Assembly: GCA_003231925.1 (NCBI GenBank)
Contig: QIKK01000057.1
Location: 1 to 9,037 of the forward strand
Source of the DNA: Candidatus Saccharimonadota bacterium
Lineage (GTDB): Bacteria; Patescibacteriota; Saccharimonadia; Saccharimonadales; SZUA-47
Reading direction: 5' to 3'
Length of the DNA stretch: 9,037 nt
Of this stretch, positions 1 through 6,078 are shown piece by piece. Numbering within the stretch: position 1 is the stretch's first letter; the number at the start of each line of letters is the position of its first letter. A program made the translations under genes and the position numbers. The notes below the pieces were generated by a model, which worked only from the letters and a program-made list of their open reading frames with translations, did not search any database and was not told where the DNA came from.

Positions 1-18
1 AAGGGTTGCGCTCGTTGA

Positions 19-65
<47 letters not shown>

Positions 66-168
66 ACACCTGTCACTTGATTCCAAAAGGCACAGTCTAC
101 TTTCGTAGTCCTTTCAAGGATGTCAAGCCTGGGTAAGGTTCTTCGCTTATCATCGAATTAAACAACAC

Positions 169-204
<36 letters not shown>

Positions 205-302
205 ATGTTTTAAGCTTGCGCTCGTACTCCACAGGCGGGATGCTTAACGCGTTAGCTTCGGATCGGGTCGATACGACCAACAGCTAGCATCCATAGTTTA
301 CG

Positions 303-349
<47 letters not shown>

Positions 350-731
350 TGCCTTAGTGTCAGGTGCGAGCCAGTTATCTGCCTACGCCATCGGTGTTCC
401 TTCTTATATCTACGGATTTCACTCCTACACAAGAAATTCCAATAACCTCTCTCGCCCTCTAGTCTATCAGTTCAGAATATGTTTATACGGTTGAGCCGTA
501 CTATTTCATGTTCTGCTTAATAAACCACCTACGCAACTCTTTACGCCCAGTAATTCCGGATAACGCTTGGGTCCTACGTATGACCGCGGCTGCTGGCACG
601 TAGTTAGCCGACCCTTATTCTTGAGTTACTGTCTTAAATCTTCACTCACAAAAGCAGTTTACAACCCGAAGGCCGTCATCCTGCACGCGGCGTTGCTCCA
701 TCAGACTTTCGTCCATTGTGGAAAATTCCCT

Positions 732-775
<44 letters not shown>

Positions 776-957
776 TAAAGATCGTCGCCTTGGTGAGCTT
801 TTACCTCACCAACTAGCTAATCTTACGCAGGCCGCTCCCAAAGCGGATAAATCCTTTAATCCGTAGATCATATGCGGCATTAGCTACCCTTTCGGGCAGT
901 TATTCCTCACTTTGGGGTACGTTCCCACGCGTTACTCAGCCGTCCGCCGCTCGTGTA

Positions 958-1040
958 TTCTACACTCATAATTCGACAATATTCTTTAGCCTTAAAAAAT
1001 ATCTTTCAGATTAAAAACTGGTCAAATACTGAGTGCAGAA
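958..1040 (-). other. Extended helix 6 (V1) hairpin of the 16S rRNA
   Basis: Between the conserved blocks that flank V1 there is an insertion of several dozen bases relative to E. coli. It folds into a long hairpin: 1030-1040 pairs with 958-968 over 11 consecutive base pairs (one G-U). After a small internal mismatch, a second run pairs inside it (about 1021-1027 with 971-977). The apical part is very AT-rich. Such length variation is normal for V1. Confidence 0.75.
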
Positions 1041-1063
1041 CCTTACCGCTCGACTTGCATGTA

Positions 1064-1111
<48 letters not shown>

Positions 1112-1158
1112 TAAAGAATCTGTCTTACTCTAATAAATTAAAGTAATCTCAGAAAAAC

Positions 1159-1182
1159 CTAGTTTTTAATATATAAAACTAG
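1159..1182 (-). repeat. 8-bp inverted repeat with T-run in the 16S leader
   Basis: CTAGTTTT (1159-1166) and AAAACTAG (1175-1182) are perfect complements around an 8-nt loop. In the direction of rRNA transcription the stem is followed by GTTTTTC, so it looks like a weak AT-rich intrinsic terminator or a leader processing hairpin. It lies downstream of the predicted rrn promoter. If it terminates transcription it would act as an attenuator, or as the end of read-through from gyrA. Confidence 0.4.
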
Positions 1183-1211
1183 AAAAACTGACGTTGATTT
1201 GCACTATTCAA

Positions 1212-1238
1212 ATTTTAACGTACTTTTAAGACACTCAA
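1212..1238 (-). promoter_or_regulatory. Possible second rrn promoter (weak)
   Basis: On the minus strand TTGAGT (1233-1238) is followed after 15 bases by TAAAAT (1212-1217). The -10 matches 5 of 6 consensus bases and the -35 matches 4 of 6, but the 15-base spacer is shorter than the usual 16-18. Tandem promoters are common ahead of rRNA operons, which is the main reason to list it. Confidence 0.25.
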
Positions 1239-1264
1239 ACACAGGCCCTAAATACTTAAGAAGT

Positions 1265-1293
1265 AGTTTACGGATAAAATGCTCTAAAGTCAA
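1265..1293 (-). promoter_or_regulatory. Probable 16S (rrn) promoter
   Basis: On the minus strand TTGACT (1288-1293, 5 of 6 bases of the -35 consensus) is followed after exactly 17 bases by TAAACT (1265-1270, 4 of 6 of the -10 consensus). Start of transcription would be near 1258, giving a leader of about 145 nt. It lies in the gyrA-rrs gap and reads toward rrs, so rRNA synthesis need not depend on read-through from the gyrase operon. This is a consensus match read by eye. Confidence 0.5.
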
Positions 1294-1353
1294 CAGCTAA
1301 GTTCACCATAATCATTGTAATAAAGTCTACTATCGTAAATTACGGAGAAAAGT

Positions 1354-3903
1354 TTACGGTTTTTTTACGGTTTTTTTGGCTTTAAGCGTTTTGATATCAA
1401 CTTCTTTTGGTTCGGCTTTTACTAGCCCCATTGAAACGACTTTATCACTATCTTTCAAACGCATGATCCTTACGCCCTGAGTAGCCCGACTAATTTCTGG
1501 AACATCTTTTAGCCCCAACCTAATCGTCTGACCGAGTTTTGAAATAATAATAATTTCTTGATCGTCACCGTCCCGAAGGCTAATTACCCCTATTAGTGTT
1601 CCGGTTTTTTTATTGACAATAGCTGATCTAATACCAACACCACCTCTTGCATGCGTAGTGAATTGTGATACTTTTGTACGTTTACCATATCCCAATTGGC
1701 TAATGACAAAAATATTGGCGTCCTCTTCTACCACAACCATACCGACAACCTCATCACCAGTTCTTAGTCTAATTCCTCTAACACCACGCGCGACCCTACC
1801 CATTGATCGTACGCCACTTTCGTGGAACCTAATGGATTGTCCTTGCTGAGTAGATATAATTATTTCATTTTCGCCTCTAGTGAATCGTACCCAACGCAAC
1901 TGGTCTCCCTCATCCAAGTTTATAGCGATTAGTCCTGTACTTCTAACATTTTTGTAAGCACCCACTGGTGTCTTTTTAACTACCCCTCTTAGTGTACACA
2001 TAAACATAAAACCGACATTAGTTTCATTTTTATGAGTAATAATTGACGTAATCTCCTCGTCTGGGTGAAGCTGTAAAAGATTAGCAATTGCTACGCCTTT
2101 AGCATTAAGCCCTACAGCTGGAACTTCATACGTTTTAAGCCTAAAAACACGTCCTCTGTCAGTAAAGAATAGCAACCAATCGTGAGTGTTAGCTAGAACT
2201 AACTGCTTTATCATATCTTCCTCTCGAGTCTTCATACCCCGCTTGCCCTTACCACCACGACCCTGTTTTTGATATTCTTTAGCGTTACTTCTTTTTATAT
2301 AATTTGCTGATGTCATTGTAACAACAACTTGTTCATTTGGTATCAGTTCTTCATCGCTAAACTTGCCTAATTCATGTGGAATAACCTTGGTCCTACGATC
2401 TTCAGAATAATGAGTTATTAAGTCCTCGAACTCTCCTTTCATAATTTTTAAAATCTCTTTTTCGTCTGCTAAAATTGCTTCTAATTTTTTTACCAATTTA
2501 AGAAGCTCGACTAGCTCATCTTCAATTTTCTTTCTTTCTAATCCCGCTAAGGCTCTAAGTTGCATCGCCAAGATGGCTTTAGCTTGAATCTCTGATAATT
2601 TAAACTTCTTTTGCAGGTTTACTTGGGCTTCGTCGGTAGTTTGGCTGGCTCGAATTATACTAATAACTGCATCAATATTATCCAATGCAATCTTTAAACC
2701 TTCCAGTACATGAGCCCTATCTTTAGCTTTACGTAACTCAAATTCTGTACGACGACGTACCACAACTTGACGATGTTTTATATGCTCTTTAATTATATCC
2801 TGTAGCCCCATAACTCTTGGCTGAATACCATCTACAAGTGCCATCATATTAAAATTAAACGTTGATTGCAGTGGTGTAAGTTTAAATAATTGATTAAGCA
2901 ATTTTTTGGGGAAAGCTTCTCTTTTTAGATCAATGACTATTTTTACCAACCCCCTAGAGCTCTCATCTCTAAGACCTGCAAGACCGACAATCTTCTTGTC
3001 TTTATATAGGTCTGCTATTTTTTCTATTAAAGTCGCTTTGTTAAGTCCAAATGGGATTTCCGATATGAATATTTGTTGACGACCTTTTTTATTCTCAACT
3101 ATCTCAGCAACTCCTCTAACTACGACCCCACCACGACCAGTAGCGTAAGCCGTTCTAATAGATTCTTTACCGTATATTACGCCACCTGTTGGAAAATCAG
3201 GCCCTTTAACGTATTCTAGTAGATCTTCAAGGGTAGCCTCAGGATTATCAATCTGATAAATTGTTGCATTTAATATTTCTTCGAGGTTATGTGGCGGAAT
3301 ATTGGTTGCCATTCCGACTGCAATACCCAGTTGCCCATTTAATAATAAATTAGGCAGTTTTGCAGGTAAAACGGTCGGCTCTTGCTCGGATCCATCAAAG
3401 TTATCACGAAAGTCAACCGTATCTTTACCAATATCAACGAGTATTTCTTCAGCTATTTTAGCCATTTTAGCTTCTGTGTATCTGTAAGCAGCCGGAGGAT
3501 CTCCATCCATTGACCCAAAGTTACCCTGCCCTTTAACCAACATATGTCGCATAGACCAAGGTTGAGCTAATCTCACCATAGAGTCATAAATAGATGTGTC
3601 TCCGTGTGGGTGATATTTACCAATAACATCACCAACAACTCTTGCACTTTTGACAAATCTTGAATTTGATCGCCAGTTATTCTTATCCATGGAATATAAA
3701 ATGCGTCTGTGCACAGGCTTCAGACCATCCCTCACGTCAGGTAGGGCGCGTTCGACAATAACGCTCATAGAATATCGTAAATAGCTGTCCTCCATGACGT
3801 CTTCGATACTACGCTTTTCAACAATTCTAGAGTGAGAATCGTCTTGTTCTAGAACTTCAATCTTCGGGATATCTTCTGCATTGCCTTCTGGCTTTGGATC
3901 CAT
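1354..3903 (-). CDS. gyrA: DNA gyrase subunit A
   Basis: GyrA is the DNA-breaking and DNA-wrapping subunit of the A2B2 gyrase, which introduces negative supercoils using ATP. Numbered from ATG 3903, the N-terminal breakage-reunion domain (about 30-500) has the catalytic tyrosine Y142 in AAYRYTE. The quinolone-binding positions equivalent to E. coli S83 and D87 are T103 and D107. The C-terminal domain (about 520-830) shows six beta-pinwheel blades. The GyrA box at 547-553 reads QGRGGKG against the consensus QRRGGKG, which favours GyrA over ParC. The tail is basic (KAKKTVKKP) and lacks the acidic end seen in E. coli. At 849 residues the length is typical. A GTG one codon earlier (3904-3906) is also possible, but the Shine-Dalgarno AGGAG lies 6 nt from the ATG and only 3 nt from the GTG, so I chose the ATG. 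It is the second gene of a gyrB-gyrA operon, 55 bp after gyrB. Confidence 0.97.
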   Translation of the reverse strand: MDPKPEGNAEDIPKIEVLEQDDSHSRIVEKRSIEDVMEDSYLRYSMSVIVERALPDVRDGLKPVHRRILYSMDKNNWRSNSRFVKSARVVGDVIGKYHPHGDTSIYDSMVRLAQPWSMRHMLVKGQGNFGSMDGDPPAAYRYTEAKMAKIAEEILVDIGKDTVDFRDNFDGSEQEPTVLPAKLPNLLLNGQLGIAVGMATNIPPHNLEEILNATIYQIDNPEATLEDLLEYVKGPDFPTGGVIYGKESIRTAYATGRGGVVVRGVAEIVENKKGRQQIFISEIPFGLNKATLIEKIADLYKDKKIVGLAGLRDESSRGLVKIVIDLKREAFPKKLLNQLFKLTPLQSTFNFNMMALVDGIQPRVMGLQDIIKEHIKHRQVVVRRRTEFELRKAKDRAHVLEGLKIALDNIDAVISIIRASQTTDEAQVNLQKKFKLSEIQAKAILAMQLRALAGLERKKIEDELVELLKLVKKLEAILADEKEILKIMKGEFEDLITHYSEDRRTKVIPHELGKFSDEELIPNEQVVVTMTSANYIKRSNAKEYQKQGRGGKGKRGMKTREEDMIKQLVLANTHDWLLFFTDRGRVFRLKTYEVPAVGLNAKGVAIANLLQLHPDEEITSIITHKNETNVGFMFMCTLRGVVKKTPVGAYKNVRSTGLIAINLDEGDQLRWVRFTRGENEIIISTQQGQSIRFHESGVRSMGRVARGVRGIRLRTGDEVVGMVVVEEDANIFVISQLGYGKRTKVSQFTTHARGGVGIRSAIVNKKTGTLIGVISLRDGDDQEIIIISKLGQTIRLGLKDVPEISRATQGVRIMRLKDSDKVVSMGLVKAEPKEVDIKTLKAKKTVKKP
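1356..1377 (-). repeat. Tandem 11-bp repeat with two A7 tracts at the gyrA 3' end
   Basis: Two perfect tandem copies of an 11-bp unit (ACGGTTTTTTT on the plus strand; 1356-1366 and 1367-1377) encode the basic tail TVKKP just before the gyrA stop. Each copy carries a run of seven A on the coding strand, so the extreme C-terminus is prone to slippage or sequencing indels. A frame change here would affect only the last few residues. Confidence 0.8.
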
Positions 3904-3909
3904 CACGCT

Positions 3910-3914
3910 CTCCT
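3910..3914 (-). promoter_or_regulatory. gyrA ribosome binding site
   Basis: On the minus strand AGGAG (within GAAAGGAG, 3910-3917) stands 6 nt before ATG 3901-3903 and 3 nt before GTG 3904-3906. The spacing decides the start in favour of the ATG. Confidence 0.75.
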
Positions 3915-3958
3915 TTCTATAAATAGCCTAATCGTTTCTACTTTTCTGTATATCATAA

Positions 3959-5920
3959 CTAGATATCCAAATCTTTCACAAATTTTGCACGAGTAGTAAT
4001 AAAATTTTTACGAGGTTCTACGTCTACACCCATAAGTTTATTAAAAATCCTATCAGCTTTCTCGGCATCATCTAGTTTTATCTGTACCAGCACTCTATTT
4101 TCAGGGTCCATTGTACTGTCGAATAACTGTTCAGCATTCATTTCTCCAAGACCTTTATAACGCTTAATTTCCGTAAACCCAGCTTGCCTAAATCTTTCAT
4201 CTTTAGAATCAATTTTTGATCCATCTTTTTTACGTTTTGCAATAAACTTGTCTATAACTATATCTAATTCTGCTTCATCGTAAATTAATACGTTGTTATT
4301 TTTACCACTTTTTACTAATTCAAATAGGGGTGGCTTAGCTAAATAAATGTGTCCACCTTCTATGATTGACATCATGAATCTAAAGAAGAATGTTAGTAAT
4401 AAGGTAGTAATGTGTGATCCATCCACGTCGGCATCGGTCATGATGATAATTCTGTCATATCTTAAACCAGACAAATCGTAAGAATCTTCGATGCCCACTC
4501 CTAAAGCTTTTATCAAACTAACGATTTCGTTGTTAGCTAACATTTTATCAAGCCTAGCTCTTTCAACATTTAAAACTTTCCCACGAAGTGGAAGAATAGC
4601 CTGGGACTTACTATCCCGCCCGGATTTTGCCGAACCACCAGCAGAATCTCCCTCTACTATATATATTTCTGACTCCTTAGGGTCTTTATTAGAACAATCT
4701 GTCAGCTTACCGGGCATACTAGCCCCTTCTAAAACGCCTTTGCGGATAATATTGTCCCGTGCTGCTCGAGCAGCTTTGCGAGCCCTTGCCGCTAATAACA
4801 CTTTACCGATTATCTTTTTTGCTGCAGCTGGATTCTCTTCTAAATAATAACTGAACCACTCTGAGAACACAGATTCTACATAGCCTCGCATCTCTGGATT
4901 ACCTAATTTATTCTTAGTTTGACCTTCAAATTGAGGGTCAGGCATTTTAACAAGTATTACTGCAGTTACGCCTTCTCTGCAATCTTCACCAGATAAATTA
5001 TCTTCCTTCTCTTTTAATAAATTATTTTTATGAGCATACTCATTGATAACTCTAGTGAGGGCTGTCCTAAAACCTGTCAGATGCGTGCCACCATCAGGAT
5101 TATGGACATTATTAGCAAAAGCCTTCACTGTTTCTACGTATGTATCTGTATATTGTAGTGCGACTTCTATCTGGCTTTCTTTGACATCTTTTTCTACATA
5201 AAATACTCCATTTACAACCTCTTTGTTGTCATTAATGTGTTTGACATAAGATTGTATGCCACCCTCAAAATAAAAAGAATAGCTCTTATTTGCTCTTTGA
5301 TCTTCAACGTAAGTTTTTAAACCCTTTGTAAGATAGGATTGATGCCTTAGATAATCTATTACCCACTCATACTCGAAGGGTTCCTCGGACATAATACTTG
5401 TGTCTGGCCAAAACGTTATGATAGTTCCTGTTTTGTCAGATGGACCAATCTTAGTAATTTTGGATAAAGCAGCCCCTTTGGAATATTCCTGGCGATAACA
5501 GCTACCGTCACGATGAACTTCAGCAATCAATTTAGAGGAGAGAGCATTAACAACACTAACACCTACACCATGTAGGCCACTTGAAACTTTATATCCTCCT
5601 TCGCCAAACTTGCCCCCTGCATGCAGGATTGTTAAAACGGTTTCAAGTGTACTAACACCAGTCTTTGGATGTTTATCAATTGGTATTCCTCTACCATTAT
5701 CTTCAACTCTTATGCCACCGTCTTCGAGCATATATACTTTTACTTCCGATGCGTAGCCAGCAATAGCCTCGTCGATTCCGTTATCGGCAACCTCTTTTAT
5801 CATATGGTGTAGACCATCAATACCGGTACTCCCGATATACATACCCGGACGTTTCCTAACCGGTTCTAGGCCTTCAAGCACTTGAATAGAACTTGAATCA
5901 TATACCTTTGTTTTACTCAC
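3959..5920 (-). CDS. gyrB: DNA gyrase subunit B
   Basis: GyrB is the ATPase subunit of DNA gyrase. The GHKL ATPase domain (about 1-220) shows the catalytic glutamate E43 and the Mg-binding N47 in EVADNGIDEA, D74 in VEDNGRGIP, and the glycine-rich lid GLHGVGVS (115-122). The transducer domain (about 220-390) has the ATP-sensing QTK loop at 335-337. The TOPRIM domain has EGDSAGGS (E423) and the metal-binding DADVD (D496, D498, D500), followed by the conserved YKGLGEMN region (588-595). At 653 residues it is the short form, lacking the large insertion of E. coli GyrB (804 residues). The start is GTG 5918-5920, since an in-frame TAG lies four codons upstream and MSKTKVYDSSSIQVLEGLE matches a normal GyrB start. 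The Shine-Dalgarno is weak and distant (GAGGG, 12 nt away), suggesting modest initiation. It is the first gene of the gyrBA operon and divergent from the surface-protein gene. ParE is the alternative, but the partner carries a GyrA box. Confidence 0.97.
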   Translation of the reverse strand: MSKTKVYDSSSIQVLEGLEPVRKRPGMYIGSTGIDGLHHMIKEVADNGIDEAIAGYASEVKVYMLEDGGIRVEDNGRGIPIDKHPKTGVSTLETVLTILHAGGKFGEGGYKVSSGLHGVGVSVVNALSSKLIAEVHRDGSCYRQEYSKGAALSKITKIGPSDKTGTIITFWPDTSIMSEEPFEYEWVIDYLRHQSYLTKGLKTYVEDQRANKSYSFYFEGGIQSYVKHINDNKEVVNGVFYVEKDVKESQIEVALQYTDTYVETVKAFANNVHNPDGGTHLTGFRTALTRVINEYAHKNNLLKEKEDNLSGEDCREGVTAVILVKMPDPQFEGQTKNKLGNPEMRGYVESVFSEWFSYYLEENPAAAKKIIGKVLLAARARKAARAARDNIIRKGVLEGASMPGKLTDCSNKDPKESEIYIVEGDSAGGSAKSGRDSKSQAILPLRGKVLNVERARLDKMLANNEIVSLIKALGVGIEDSYDLSGLRYDRIIIMTDADVDGSHITTLLLTFFFRFMMSIIEGGHIYLAKPPLFELVKSGKNNNVLIYDEAELDIVIDKFIAKRKKDGSKIDSKDERFRQAGFTEIKRYKGLGEMNAEQLFDSTMDPENRVLVQIKLDDAEKADRIFNKLMGVDVEPRKNFITTRAKFVKDLDI

Positions 5921-5960
5921 GTTCTGTAGCTACCCTCTTTTTGAAGTTTATTATACTTAC

Positions 5961-5983
5961 CATCATTATATCTAATAATGATG
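5961..5983. repeat. 9-bp inverted repeat over the gyrB -10 (candidate operator)
   Basis: CATCATTAT (5961-5969) and ATAATGATG (5975-5983) are perfect complements around a 5-nt centre. The left arm contains the predicted gyrB -10 box (5965-5970), so the dyad lies in promoter DNA rather than in the expected transcript. A dimeric repressor could bind here. Alternatively it reflects AT-rich promoter composition, although nine matched pairs including two G-C pairs are more than the surroundings show elsewhere. Confidence 0.5.
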
Positions 5984-5993
5984 AATCTCACAA
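5965..5993 (-). promoter_or_regulatory. gyrB-gyrA operon promoter
   Basis: On the minus strand TTGTGA (5988-5993, 4 of 6 of the -35 consensus) is followed after 17 bases by a perfect TATAAT (5965-5970). Transcription would start near 5958, leaving a leader of about 38 nt. A second perfect TATAAT lies at 5950-5955 but has only TTATTA at -35 spacing, so it is a weaker alternative. Confidence 0.6.
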
Positions 5994-6015
5994 CCATTAA
6001 GGTATTGATTGGAGA

Positions 6016-6021
6016 TATAAT
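6016..6021 (+). promoter_or_regulatory. Possible -10 box for the surface-protein gene
   Basis: A perfect TATAAT on the plus strand lies 57 bp before the start codon of the surface-protein gene. No good -35 is found 16-18 bp upstream; TTGATT at 6005-6010 is too close to serve. The call therefore rests on the -10 alone. Confidence 0.35.
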
Positions 6022-6078
6022 AATATGTTTCAATAACATTAGCGTTTTTAAGCAAAAATAGGAGTAGGTAATAAATAG

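Larger units (their letters stand above)
1115..1264 (-). other. Probable 16S leader (pre-rRNA 5' region)
   Basis: This is non-coding AT-rich sequence between the probable rrn promoter and the mature 16S 5' end. It has no tRNA and no convincing open frame. It contains an 8-bp perfect inverted repeat (1159-1182, listed separately). It also has a 7-mer just upstream of the mature end (1121-1127) that is exactly complementary to another at 1227-1233, which could close a leader-internal stem. TTCTTTAA near 1111-1118 resembles the core of a boxA antitermination site (CTCTTTAA), but it sits unusually close to the mature 16S end, so I do not call it. The true RNase III processing stem would need the 3' flank, which is off the window. 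Confidence 0.5.

Noticed and set aside
1330..1346. CGTAAATTACG as the gyrA terminator
   Set aside because: The stem is only 5 bp with a 1-nt centre and no T-run follows in the gyrA direction.
1266..1359. Repeated GTTTACGG (1266-1273 and 1352-1359) as a regulatory repeat
   Set aside because: There are only two copies of an 8-mer, one of them part of the gyrA coding tail; chance is sufficient.
3904..3906. GTG as gyrA start, one codon before the ATG
   Set aside because: It would sit only 3 nt from the Shine-Dalgarno AGGAG; the adjacent ATG has normal 6-nt spacing.
4491..4847. 118-codon open frame on the plus strand opposite gyrB
   Set aside because: It is a shadow of the conserved gyrB TOPRIM coding region with no ribosome site. 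The same applies to small frames opposite gyrA and the surface-protein gene.
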